DNA of 21,549 nt from Pinguiococcus pyrenoidosus (GCA_019677205.1 JAAMXY010003327.1:1-21549); one strand, 5' to 3'; positions 9,038 to 19,795 are shown, counted from the first letter of the stretch. Notes: generated from the letters alone by a model not told the origin. A program made the numbers and translations.

Positions 9038-11135
9038 ATGAGCGCCACAGTCGCGATCTCTGGCCTGCAAGAGTGCAGCTATTGTCGGAGGGACTTGACG
9101 CGCTCCTGCCGCGTAAGTTCCCTTCTGCGCGAATCAAGTTTCTGTTCTCCTCTTCACTGGTCTTCGCCGCATACTGCTTCCTGCGTGGACTGTGTCAATA
9201 CTCCGAAGGTGTGCACAGCTGACGCTCGGGACTCGTCCTCCGTAGATCTCTTGTGCGGAGGAAGACTGCGACAAGCAGCTCTGCGTGCTTTGCTTCAGCG
9301 TCGGTGTGCGCATCGAAGAGCACCGCCCTTGGCACCAATACCGTGTGAGCACCAACCTGAGCTTCCCGGTCTTCTCGGAGGACTGGACCGCGCATGAGGA
9401 GCTCCTGCTGCTGGACGCCATCAAGCAGTCCGGCCTGGGCAACTGGAAGGACATCTCGGAGAAGGTGGAGTCCAAGACGGACAAGAGGTGCGCGGAGCAC
9501 TACTGGGATCTCTACACTGGGCGCTACGGGGCACAGCTGCCCCCCGAGTTCTACACGCAGACGGGAGAGAAGGTGCGCAACGGGCAGTCCCGGCGGATGG
9601 CCTCTGCGAAGAAGTGCCTAAGTGCCGCGGTGCCTCGCAAGGTTCCGACCAGCGAACTGGTGGATGCGGAGCTGCTTGGAGGCGACGCGTACGAGAGGGA
9701 GAAGTTTCAGAGCAAGCAGGGCCGCCCCACAGGCGATACGCAGAAGGAGGGCAAGCAAGCCAACGTGGGCAAGAAGCAGGGAGGTGGGGCGCCCGGCGCA
9801 CCGGCGGAACGCCTCGCTGGTGCCGACATAAGCGGCTACATGCCGTTGCGGGGGGACTTTGACCATGAGCACGAGAACGATGCCGAGGAGCTCCTGGCAG
9901 ACATGACATTTGAGGACGAGGAGCCAGAAGCGGACGTAGAACTGAAGCTCCAAGTCATCCGCGTGTTCAATCGGAAGCTCGACGAGCGCGAAAAGCGCAA
10001 GGACTTCGTCGTCAGCCGTGGTCTCTTGGTAAGAGTGTCGGCGCATGAGACGATGCGAATCCTCTTTCCCTGCCGCCCTCTCGAGCTCACTCGTTTTGGC
10101 TGCCTCCAAATGATTCCACAGGACTACAAGCGAGTCCTTGCCGCGGAACGCAAGCGTCCCAGAGACGAACGGGACATCATCAGCCGGTTGCGCCCTTTTG
10201 CGAGATTTCACAGCGCTGAGCAGCACGCAAAGCTCATTGATAGTATCATAGCGACCAAGGTGAGACCTTGTAGGCAGAACCATATCATGCGCTGTCATGT
10301 TGCGTGGCTCACAGGCTCGCATGTGCTGCAGCGGCTCAAGGAGCGAATCGACCAGCTCATGTACTACCGCAGCATCGGCTTCCTCAACATCTCGGACGGC
10401 ATGCAGTACGAAGAGGTGAGCAAAGGATCCTGCATGAAACGAGCCGGGATTCTTGGCGTCCGTTCCGTAACGTCGGGAGACCCTTCCAGGAGAAGAAGAA
10501 GATGAAGGAAGAGGAGCGACTGAGGAGCCGGCGGGCCTCCGCACCATACCTTTTCAATTCTCAGACTGTGCGCCGGCGATCCTCTAGTCCCGTGGATGTA
10601 AGGCCTCTTGCTATGCTGCATGCAGCCGTCGATCAGGAGCGCATACCCGTGTGTCTTGACCCGTCGCTCCGCTCGAAATCAGGTGTCGTTCAGTGCGCGA
10701 GCTGCCTCCGAAGCTCCGGATGCGCAAGAGTCAGACCAAGATCTTCAGCTACTATCAACGGAAGAGCAGCAGCTCTGTAGAGATCTGAAGCTCTCGGCGG
10801 CGCAGTACACGACCCTGAAGGTGAGGATGCTGGTTGATGCGTTCGGGAGGCGCTCGTTGCTGAACCAATGTCGGTGTCCAGGGAGCCGTTCTCCGGAGGT
10901 TTCTGAGAAGCGGGAAAGCCGACTTCTCCGCGGAGGACGCCAAGGAAGCGAAAGAAGGAAGGGCGTGGACCGAGTCGGATTCTAAGGTGCGATAGATGCC
11001 CATCGCCGTGGCCATGGCCATCCGCGCCTCACACGTTCCCCCTTCTCTGGGCTCCCGAAGGTGTACGACTACTGGGTGAGCTGCGGCTGGCTTAGCACAG
11101 ATCCGGAGCTTGCCCCGAAGCGTCAGAAGACGTGA
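9038..11135 (+). CDS. ADA2: ADA2 transcriptional co-activator (SAGA-type)
   Basis: Eight exons: 9038-9112, 9246-10028, 10122-10259, 10332-10415, 10490-10597, 10683-10820, 10882-10986 and 11061-11135, giving 501 residues. Introns are 133, 93, 72, 74, 85, 61 and 74 bp, all GT-AG and all phase 0. Residues 13-57 form a ZZ zinc finger (CSYC, then CAEEDC, CVLC and H51/H55). The second cysteine pair is spaced C-x4-C rather than the usual C-x2-C. Residues 69-125 form a SANT domain (FSEDWTAHEELLLLDAIK, GLGNWKDI). The central ADA2 region follows (FNRKLDEREKRKDFVVSRGL, RPFARFHSAEQHAKL, RLKERIDQLMYYRSIGF), then a C-terminal SWIRM-like region (LLSTEEQQLCRDLKLS, VYDYWVSCGWLS). ADA2 binds GCN5 and ADA3 and stimulates nucleosome acetylation. 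The first splice was chosen because it restores the x11 spacing between cysteine pairs seen in yeast and plant ADA2. Confidence 0.9.
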
Positions 11136-11431
11136 GGGTAAGGGTGGCGCGTCCTTGCGAAAGCGTCATAACCAAGTTGGATGCAGTGCGGATGAAGCGC
11201 GGCTCTGTCGGCACCGAGACGGATGCGGGACCTTCGCCCGAGCGTCAGAAATCCGGTGTGGGCGACAAGAGCAGAAGTGCAGACAACGCTGTCACAGGCT
11301 GATGGAAGGCTTGTTTGGACAAGTGGACGTCGGAGGCCTTGGGAACAGAGCAGCTCTGCGGCTAGCAATGATGATCATCTGCGTCAGTGACTCTTACTAC
11401 TACGTACACGTAAGTCAACTTGCAGGGCTTC
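11136..11431. other. region between convergent ADA2 and LPD
   Basis: 296 bp between two stop codons. One plus-strand frame stays open from about 11100 to the TGA at 11297-11299 (includes KRGSVGTETDAGPSPERQKS and ends NAVTG). It could be an alternative ADA2 tail reached by an unrecognised splice, or chance. Nothing else was identified. Confidence 0.4.
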
Positions 11432-13118
11432 CTAGTGTGTGGACATGCCCACAGCACCCTTCATCGCTTCGTCCACGACCTCCGAGAGCGTCGGGTGCGT
11501 GTGCACCATCATGCTGATTTCGCGGACTGTCGTGCCCGCGGCCACCGCATTGGAGCACTCTTGGATGAGGTCGGCGGCGTTCAAGCCAATGATGTGCACG
11601 CCTAGGATCTTCTCGGTCTCCTTGTTGAAGAGCACCTTCGCGATGCCGTCCCCTTCCAGCTCTGCGAGAGCCTTCGAGTTGGCACGGAAGTGGCCCACGG
11701 ATTTGCCCAGCTCAAAGCCTTCCGCCTTGGCACGTTCCACCGCTTGCTCCTCGGTCAGGCCGACAAAGGCGATGTTCGGGTGCGTGAAGCAGGCAGCTGG
11801 GATTGCGTCGTGGTCCACGACGTGCTCCTGCCCGACGATGTTCTCCACCGCGCTGATTCCGTGGGCGGAAGCGGCGTGCGCGAGCATCATCTTGCCGTTG
11901 GCGTCCCCGATGCACCAGAGGCCCTCGACGACGTCGCCATCGGGTCCGGTGAGCACCTGCATCTTCTCGTTCACCTGCACGAACCCGCGGACGGTCTCGA
12001 TGCCGTTCTCCTCTAGGCCAAGGTTCTCCGTGTTCGGCTTGCGGCCAGTGGCGACCATGCAGGCATCCACCTCGAGCGTCTCGACGTGCTCCTTTGTCTT
12101 GGCGTCGATCATTTCGATGGTCACGGGCTTCACTCCGGGGACGGCCGGCGTGACCTTGGAGGCGAAGACGCCGGTGCGATAGTCAATGGGCCGGCTCTTG
12201 ATCAGGAGGCGCTCCGCCAGCTTCGCGATCTCGCGATCGAAGGCAGGCATGATGTTGTCGAAGGCCTCGATGAAGGTGACCTCCGATCCCAGGGCCGTGT
12301 AGACGTCGCTGAACTCCAGGCCGATGTAGCCGCTGCCGACAATCGCGACCCACTGGGGCACGCTCTCGAGGTTGAGGCCACCGTCGCTGGTGAAGACGGT
12401 CTTCTCGTCCACTTCGATGCCAGGAGGCACGAACGGCAGGGAGCCGGGGGCCAAGATCACATCCTTGGCGGTGACGGTCTTGCCGGCCCCCTCCAGCTCG
12501 ACGGTGCGCGCTCCGGCCACCTTCGCGCGGTAGGGAAGGATCTCGATGCCGAGGCCCTTGAGGCTGTTCTCCAGATTGGAAGCCACCTTGTTCGCCAGGT
12601 TGCGCGCGTGCGCAGCAATGGCCGCCCGGTCGAACTCCACGTCGCCAAGGCTGATCCCCAGGGACTTGAGGTGCTTCTCGTCCTGCAGCTCGCGCACGCG
12701 GCCGCTGGCCGCCAGCAGCGCCTTGCTGGGCACGCAGCCGCGATTCACACAGGTTCCGCCCACATCCCCACCGGTCGCCACTGCCACCTGTGCGGCGCCA
12801 CCGGAGGGCTCGTAAGCGCTAGCCTACGGCGGATCTCGATCGATGCCTCTCCGTGGCCGGTACCTTCAGTCCCTTGCTATGTGCGTGCAAGGCAGCGCCG
12901 TGGCCGCCCACGCCGCAGCCCACGATGAGCACGTCATAGTCGTAGGAGGCGTCAGACATCCGCAGCTGCGTCCTGCTGGCGCCTGTGGCGGAGAGACACT
13001 GCTAAAGCCAAAGGAAAGCGGCGGAAGATGGGATCCGCTGCTGAGCTGTACCTCTGCGAGCGAAGGAGAAGGCGTTGCACGCCGTTGCGAGGAGAGCTAC
13101 TGCCACGAAGCGCATCAT
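11432..13118 (-). CDS. LPD: plastid-type dihydrolipoamide dehydrogenase
   Basis: Three exons on the minus strand: 13118-13052, 12982-12864 and 12787-11432 (introns 69 and 76 bp, phases 1 and 0), giving 513 residues. It is the FAD-dependent E3 subunit that reoxidises lipoamide with NAD+, here probably of plastid pyruvate dehydrogenase. Visible motifs are the FAD-binding [15 protein letters not shown] (39-53), the redox pair [13 protein letters not shown] (C75/C80), the NAD-binding [18 protein letters not shown], and the C-terminal [10 protein letters not shown] with the catalytic His. The insertion-bearing [16 protein letters not shown] form with RVRELQ is typical of cyanobacterial and plastid enzymes rather than mitochondrial ones. 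The N-terminus looks bipartite: a signal peptide [16 protein letters not shown], then FSFARR, then a short basic segment ending RTQLRMS before the enzyme. A first ATG at 12959 would give a shorter protein lacking this targeting. Confidence 0.9.
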
Positions 13119-13292
13119 CTCGGACGGAAGCGGCAGAAATTCGCGGATCCAGAGGGCCCAGCGCTCGATCTTGGGATGAAACTGTCGTCTCTGGTGACGT
13201 TCGTGGTCCGCCGAATGCTAATTGGACTTGAAGTATTTCAAATATTTATGTGCGTATCAGACGGCAAATAGCGGACTTCAAAAGCTTCTCGG

Positions 13293-13300
13293 ATTGGTCA
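13293..13300 (-). promoter_or_regulatory. TGACCAAT-type CCAAT box
   Basis: ATTGGTCA on the plus strand, that is TGACCAAT reading toward LPD, about 175 bp upstream of its ATG. The same octamer recurs at 19706, 19797 and, inverted, 19809. Confidence 0.35.
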
Positions 13301-13528
13301 GTAAAAAATACAAATTCCCGAAGCTACGCTCCATTGGCGCATTCCGCTTCGCGATCTTGCTTCCTTAGGCCATTGCAGGTGCCCACAAAGACTGCGGTTT
13401 AGCGATCAAAAGAACATGCAGCCGTTTCGTTCTGTCGTGCAGAATGTCGAGAGACGCGAATGAAATTCGTTGACCAGTCAAAATTGTGCGGGGAGAAAGA
13501 CGGGAAAGGTGGGGGACAGAGCAGATCG

Positions 13529-13536
13529 TTTCCCGC
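13529..13536 (+). promoter_or_regulatory. E2F-like TTTSSCGC motif upstream of TTLL
   Basis: TTTCCCGC, an exact E2F/DP consensus, sense orientation, about 72 bp upstream of the TTLL ATG. A second copy (TTTCGCGC, about 13772) lies inside the first intron. Confidence 0.35.
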
Positions 13537-13607
13537 CCTTTTTCGCAGCTTCGGGGGCACTGCGTTTGAATTCGCAGAGTGGGAGTCACGTCAACGAGGC
13601 AGGCGCC

Positions 13608-16600
13608 ATGTCTGCCTCGGTCGACTTGTCGAGTTTCCCGCTGCTGAGGCTGGACCAGCTTGGCGCCTGCGACGATGCTCTGCTGCGCAAAGCGTCGCGT
13701 GGCGTCCAGACACTGCTTCAGAGGTGCGCTGCTTGGGATACGCGGCGTTTGGAGTCCTTCTTCCGCTGACCTTTCGCGCGTAGCATGGAAAACTCTGAGA
13801 CTTGCGGGGAGATGCGCAAGTATGCAGAACGTCAGTGGCATGTCATGGGGGAGGAACTGCGGAGGAGATCCGCAGACGCGGCAGAGCTCCCCAAGTCGCC
13901 GTCCGACGCCCGCGAGAGGGTTCAGCTTCTTCTGCAAAGTGCGCCACAGAGGCCTGGCTCCGAAAGAAAGATGAAGGTGACTCCGACGGTAGAAGCCGAA
14001 AGGGGGAAAGCGGCAAAGCAGCCGAAGCCGTTTCTGCCTCAGCCACTGCCTTCGAAGTTTGAGAAAAGACCAGTTGAGTCTTCCCCCGCAGTGCCAGGGG
14101 TTCCAAAGCATATCCCAAAGCCGCCTCTGACGACCAGAAAGAAGGGATTCGTCATGCAAGCCAAGCGAAGGCAGAAGCAGGCCAACAAGGACTCCCCGAC
14201 GGTACAAGCGTCCAGGCGACGGGTTGAGAAGCCGCGCCGGTCTGCGCCACTGCCCCGGCAGCACCTCGAGGCTTCCACGGTGAGCTACGCCTTCGGAAAG
14301 GAATTCGTCGTGTCGGGAGGGGGCAGCGGTGGCTTGCGGGCCCGCGCGAAGATGTTGCGACGCAGAAAGAGAGACGAAACGCCGGAAACCACGGAGGAGC
14401 GGAAAAACCATGAGCGCGAGCAACGGCGGAAGGAGGCGATCGAAAGGCTGCAAAGACGTCGGAGGGAGCGAGCGGAGGAAGAGGCAACTGCGAGGAGGCG
14501 ATTGGCAGCTTCAAAGGCGAAAGTCGCCGAGGGTCGTAGGAGCAGCGCAGGCGAACGCAATGACCGGCTGGGGAGGGGTGTATTGCCGGGAGATCCGCAA
14601 AGCGGAAGTGAGATGACCTCGGCCCTGGGGAGAGGGCGCGAGAGATCACCTGAGGATGGCACGAAGCTAGCAGGCTCGCCGTTCGGTCCCGGATATGGAG
14701 AGCCCGCACATGGAGTGCAACATCCAGATGATCGTGGCTCGGATACGGAGTCCGAGGTGGAGTACGTGAGCGGCGGCGATAGCAGCAGTGAGGTCGATTA
14801 TGACAATGAAGTGAGAGGTGGCGGCTCGACAGACTCAGTAGACCGAGAGGAGAGCAGGATCCTCGATACTGGCGGTTCCTCATCTTCTGGTGGCCTTGCA
14901 GTATCCGTCGACGACGAACCCGACTGCATGCCTCGCGGAGCAGAAAGAGGTGGTGCTGCACCAGACAGCTCCGCGGAGATTCGTTCGACGCGCACCTCGA
15001 TCAGTGCCGACACTCTGGGTCAACGCGGAGCGTCGCCCGAAACGCTGGATACGGAGTCGCCGCGTGAGCACCACGCGAAGACGTTCGCGCAGCATTGCAC
15101 AGATGGTGGTGAAGCTGGAGTCAGTGATACCGACGCTGGTAGGGTCGAGAGGGCATCGGATTCTGCGCGTGGAGGACTTTATGGGAGTGGTGGGGGAGAA
15201 CCTGGGGCAGAGGAAGTGGGAGATCTGAGACGCTTGGTTTTGCAAGAGGTGGAGGCGTTCAATACTTCGGGATCCCTTCGTTCCGCCCACGAAGACTGGG
15301 GAAAGTCAGCAGATGTAGTGAGGACTGAGGTTTACGCGACGGACGCGGCTTTTCCAGGGCGGACGACCATGCCCAGCCACGAAGACTTGTACAGGGAATC
15401 GCCAGAGACGGAGCATCGGCAAGTACCGTCTCCTGTGTCCCGCGATACGATGCAAGCCCCACCCGGGTGTGGAGAACACAGCTTCATTAGAGCCCCCCCC
15501 ATCGCGCAAGGCTTGGAATCCGACTCCGATTTAGATTCTGCTTCCAGTACCCATTCGGCTTCCGATTCCGACTTCAGCCAAAGTACCGGTAGCAAGCAGG
15601 ACGTGGGCGGGGCGAGGGAAGCAGCGATGGACATGGATGACGTGTTGGAAATCCCCACTTCGGAGCAGAAGGAGAGCGACTGCACTGTTCCCGGGCGTGA
15701 ACCTAGTGATCAACCGCTGCTCTCAGCCGACGCACCCATGGGCATATCGCGGCCAGAGAGCCAAAGCCCGGCTGCTGTGGGACACGGCGAGAGTCAGCGC
15801 TTCGAAGACCTCCAACGCCTCATGAGCATCTTTACAGCTTCCTACATCCCGGCGAGATCGAGACTGCAGCGCCTCGAAGACGTGTTCGAGGCGAACTGTC
15901 GACTGTATTCGGAGTGGATGGCCATCATGCAGGACTACTCGACGGTATTCCATTCAAACATGCTCGAGTTCCAGGACGAACATCGATCTGCGGAAATCAG
16001 CTTCTACCACGGGAGCAGTCGTGGATTCCACTATCGCATTGCGGCTGCAAAGCGCGTCGAGGTCTTCAATACCGTCACGGACGCCTTCGAGCGATGCAAC
16101 GCAGACCTCTGCGCGGAGAATGACACCATGGGAGTCGCCACGTCCACCGAACAGTTCTGGACGGAACTGCCCAATGGCCTCGGGCTCAAGACCTCGTGGA
16201 ACTTGCTCTGGACCTGGTCGCGGCCGCAGATCAAATACGAGAATCTGCTGATTTTCCAGAAGGTGAATCACTTTCCCGGCAGTCGTGCGCTGACGAGGAA
16301 GGATTTCGTGAAGCGGAACCTGCATCGCTTCGTCCGTCTCTCCCAGAGGTTTGCCAAGTTTTGGACAATCATGCCGGAGACGTACGTGCTCCCTTCCGAG
16401 TTCAAACAGTTCATCCCGGCTTTCACAAGCAGCGAGAAAAGCGCCCGAGCTGCGCAGGAGGCGCGCCAGAAGGATGCCACGGTCTCGCTACAGCCCAATC
16501 TTTGGATCATGAAGCCGGTCTGCTCGAGCCGTGGTCGGGGGATCAAGCTGGTCAAGGACATTTGCCAAGTCCTGTATTCGGAGACCACCGTCATCCAGAA

Positions 16601-17432
16601 GTACATCCGCGATCCCTTCTTACTCGACGGCTTCAAGTTCGATCTCCGGATCTACGTCCTTGTGACGTCTTTCAACCCCCTCGAAGCGTTCATCTACCGA
16701 GAGGGCTTCGCCCGCCTCAGTACCAGGCTGTACACGACGGATGCAGAGAGCATGACCGACAAGTTTGTGCATCTCACCAACTCGAGCATCCAGCGGACCA
16801 ATGGCCCTGCGGGCACCGACTTTGGCAACCCCCTGGACAAGGCAGACCTGTGCTGCGAAGCTGGGGGTACGAAGCTTTCGTTGAGCTACTTGTCGCGCTA
16901 CCTGCAGAACGTCCGCGGGATCGATTTCCACCGGCTGTGGCAGAAGATATGCGTCCTGGTGCTGAAATCGCTGGTGGCGTGTGAGGGCGAAATACCGTTC
17001 TGCCCCTCTGCGTTTGAGTTGTTTGGGTACGACGTGCTGTTGGACTCCAAGCTGCGCCCGTGGCTCCTCGAGGTGAACTCAAGTCCGTCGCTCGACCGGG
17101 GTTCCGCACTGGACGATCGCATCAAGATCGCCCTGGTGCACGACGTCATTCGCCTTGTGGATCCGGTTCCTTTCGACCGGGGCGCCCTGGCGAAGGTTTT
17201 GGAGCGGCGCTGCGCCAAGGAGAAGCCGAAGGCGTGGCGGCTCGACCAGGATACGATGCACGACTTGGACAGGCAGGATTTGGATGCAATCCTGCGCGGT
17301 CGGCGCCCTCGGCCCTACGGATGCTTGCCAAGCTCCATGGGCAATTTCGAGCGTCTTGCTCCGGGCACCGCAGAATACGAAGATGTGATGCGCGTCAAGA
17401 GGAGCACGACGAAGAACGTCATAGGCAACTGA
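13608..17432 (+). CDS. tubulin tyrosine ligase-like (TTLL) enzyme with long disordered N-terminus
   Basis: Two exons, 13608-13723 and 13784-17432, with a 60-bp phase-2 intron, giving 1254 residues. The start was moved upstream from the ATG at 13785 because the short first exon joins in phase and continues a helical, leucine-rich N-terminus. Roughly residues 60-700 are low-complexity: basic Arg/Lys/Glu helix (300s in part) and then Ser/Asp/Glu-rich acidic stretches. Residues of about 840-1160 form the TTL ATP-grasp domain: FQKVNHFPGSRALTRKDF, LWIMKPVCSSRGRGIKL, FKFDLRIYVLVTSF, HLTNSSIQ, and FELFGYDVLLD followed by PWLLEVNSSPSL with the E-x-N metal ligands. TTLL enzymes add glutamate or glycine chains to tubulin tails, mostly in cilia. 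Which subfamily this is (TTLL2, 4, 5 or 9-like) I cannot decide. The length fits long polyglutamylases such as TTLL4/5. Confidence 0.87.
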
Positions 17433-17713
17433 ATCGAATGCAGCTCTTGCTGGTGTGAAGCTCTTTCCCTGCATCACGAACTACGAAATCTACCTTTCTT
17501 TCTGAAAACTTCTTCAGGACTTCTTCAAAACTGCTTCTAAATGTCGGGTAAATCAGCTTGTCCCTATGGACTATCTTCGAAGGCTGTCGTTGTCTGGTAG
17601 GCGGTGTGGGCTGGGACGGCGATCACCGTCCAGCGTGCGCTCACTCTTGCAGCTTGCTCGTCGCTAGCTTGGTTCCAGCCTGGTCGGGAATGCTGAGCTG
17701 CTTTGCGCATTTC
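17433..17713. other. region between convergent TTLL and dioxygenase genes
   Basis: 281 bp between two stop codons, with TTTCTTTCTGAAAAC and CTTCTTCAGGACTTCTTCA direct-repeat-like pyrimidine stretches. Presumably holds both 3' ends. No gene was seen. Confidence 0.6.
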
Positions 17714-18951
17714 CTACTGCAGGCTGTCTGACGCCAATGACGCCAGGATGCGGCGCGGGGGTACGAAGCTATTCCTTGCGTGCATGCATTGCCGGTTGTC
17801 CAGGACGAGGACGTCGCCCTTTTGCCACGCAAAGACAACTTGCAGGTCTCGATGCGCTTTCTCGACCTTCTGCATGTCGCATCGCGGCAGCACGGTTCCG
17901 TGCTTTCCCCTTTTCCCGTCCGAGGTGGCGATCAGCACCGCCTTCTCTCCCGTGTTTCTGGCGTCCGTCCAGCCGGTGTATGCGGCGACGATTTGGTTGA
18001 AGAACGCCTGTTTAAAGTGCGCCCCATCTGGAAGGGAACGAACTGGGTGCAGCACTGGCGTGATGGTCCGCAGGTCGTTGTTCGCAAGCCACTCAAAGGC
18101 GTATCCCTTGGCCTTGAGGTGCCTCTCGGCAGCCTTCCTATCCCGTCGCGGCCTGCCCGAGTCGGGGATGAGGAAGGCGGAGCGCCAGGACCGTCCCAGC
18201 GCAGAGGACGCGTCGTCGTGCTCTGGCATGACGCGCACGTAGCGGACGCCATGCTCCTCCAGGTTCTGGATCAGCGCTGGCACCTGCTGCCGCAGCACGC
18301 GGAGCAGCTCTCCGGAGTGCAGAATGGGCGTCTCGCCGCCCTGCGGCGGGGCCGTGCCGCAGAAGAAGAGGATTTTGCCCGGACTATTTGGCGTCTGTGC
18401 GAGCTCGTGGTGGAACGGTATGACCTCCGAGGGCGGGCTCTCGTTGGACGTGAACACGCGGGGCGCCACGCGGGTTCGAACCGCCGCGCCACCCACGTAG
18501 GGGAAGTCCTCGTAGCCGAGCGCCTCCACGAAGGCGCTGAAGTCCGTGGCGCTCGGGAGGGGAAAGCCCCGGAACAGCAGCGCTCCATGCTGCGTGAGCA
18601 GGCGGTCGAGCTCCCGGCGGTGCTTCTCCAGGAACATCGTCACGTCGCGCAGACTCTGCATGCCCCCCGCAGGCGTGACGACGAGGGGAAACGGCTTCCC
18701 GTCGATGCTGCGGCCTTCCGCGATGCTGCCGAAGTGCACCTGCCCAGGAGCCTCTTTACACTCTGCTGCCGAAGCGTTTGCGGTGAGCAAAACGTCTGGC
18801 GTACCTCAGGAATGCTCGGCGGCGTCTCCTCGTAAGCGGCGGGCGGCGCTTCCTTTGGCATGACGCTGCTAAACAATAGCTGCGCATGCGGCGACGCCAA
18901 GGCGACGCCAGTCACCAAGAGGCCTGTCAGAAGGTGTAGAGCGCACAGCAT
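17714..18951 (-). CDS. TauD/clavaminate synthase-like Fe(II)/2-oxoglutarate dioxygenase with signal peptide
   Basis: Two exons on the minus strand, 18951-18805 and 18760-17714, giving 397 residues. The intron (18761-18804) is only 44 bp, the shortest here, so its 3' site is less certain, although it is the acceptor that keeps the frame. The first exon encodes a signal peptide (MLCALHLLTGLLVTGVALAS). The second is a full TauD/TfdA-type domain: HGALLFRGFPLP, the iron ligands in PFHHELAQ (H166 and E168 as HxE), FFCGTAPPQGGETPI, and the distal His in LDNRQCMHARNSF (about 376) followed by PPRRILASLA with the 2-oxoglutarate-binding Arg. The HxE variant is characteristic of the clavaminate synthase-like branch found in plants and algae. 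The substrate is unknown. The N-terminus directs it to the secretory route or, as in complex-plastid algae, possibly the plastid. Confidence 0.85.
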
Positions 18952-19440
18952 GGTGCGTTGAAGGGCCTGGGCGGTCCACAGACGCGCGTGAAGCGCAGCG
19001 GAACTGGGCGGACTTCGGGCTGGACGGGACGGGACGGGAGGTGGGACAGAAAAGAAAAAGGAAAAGGCGTAATTCAAATCCTGCTACCAATCGGGGGGTC
19101 CGGCGGCGTGAAGACGGCTTCCTCCATTGGACACTTCCGAATGGTAGCGGAGCCATAGTCGGGAAACTTCAAGATTCCTGCTTCAAATGCATTTCAAATC
19201 ACAAATAAATTTGGATTTTAGGAAACCACTTTGGTGAATAAGGACCATTAGCATATCTGTTCAATACTGCTTCTACCTTTGCCACTCGTGACCAGAATGG
19301 GCATCTTGATGCGCTCTTGGAATTCTGGTGAGCCTCGGCAGAGGTGGGAAAACGTCTGCCGCGTTTGCGCCTCGAGGGATGGAGACGCGACGCCATTAGG
19401 GTGAATGCGCAGCCTAGTTGACAAAGAGTTCCCACCAGGG

Positions 19441-19452
19441 GTTGTCGACAAC
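19441..19452. repeat. 12-bp perfect palindrome GTTGTCGACAAC
   Basis: Self-complementary over all 12 bases. GTCGAC words recur nearby (about 19478, 19719, 20913), twice followed by TAGT. Confidence 0.6.
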
Positions 19453-19741
19453 TTCGGTTGTTGTACCCGAAATCCGTCGACTAGTCACCAGAATCTGGGA
19501 ACTCGTCTGTCCAAAGAAGAACTCGACAAGCGTTAGAAGGACAAATTTATTCACAGAACAATACTACGCTAAAATGGAAATGCTATGACACGAGCGGTTA
19601 GACTCCCGTTTTCGACCCGAAATCGAGAATACTGCGAGTTCCCAAACGGGATCGCATGACGTAAGCAATGTAGCTAAAAGGCATGCAGATAATTGAGCTT
19701 CTTTTATTGGTCACATTTTGTCGACATCCCTGGTGAGTCAC

Positions 19742-19792
19742 GCATTTGGAGGGGCTATACTCGCGTGTCAAAGTTGAGCGGCCTCCAAATGC
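19742..19792. repeat. 11-bp inverted repeat
   Basis: GCATTTGGAGG (19742-19752) and CCTCCAAATGC (19782-19792) are exact reverse complements around a 29-base loop. Immediately followed by a second inverted repeat. Confidence 0.6.
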
Positions 19793-19795
19793 CAC

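Larger units (their letters stand above)
13119..13607. promoter_or_regulatory. shared divergent 5' region of LPD and TTLL
   Basis: 489 bp between start codons, AT-richer than its neighbours, with no coding signal. It contains inverted CCAAT-type boxes (ATTGGTCA 13293-13300 and CCATTGG 13331-13337, which face LPD as CCAATGG) and an E2F-like TTTCCCGC (13529-13536) facing TTLL. Regulatory function is inferred. Confidence 0.5.

Noticed and set aside
9182-9208. SCVDCVNTPK as the second cysteine pair of the ADA2 zinc finger
   Set aside because: Using it would require a non-AG acceptor or abnormal spacing. The canonical 133-bp intron gives the family spacing.
12086-12928. 280-codon plus-strand frame opposite LPD
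   Set aside because: Antisense shadow of a highly conserved enzyme gene.
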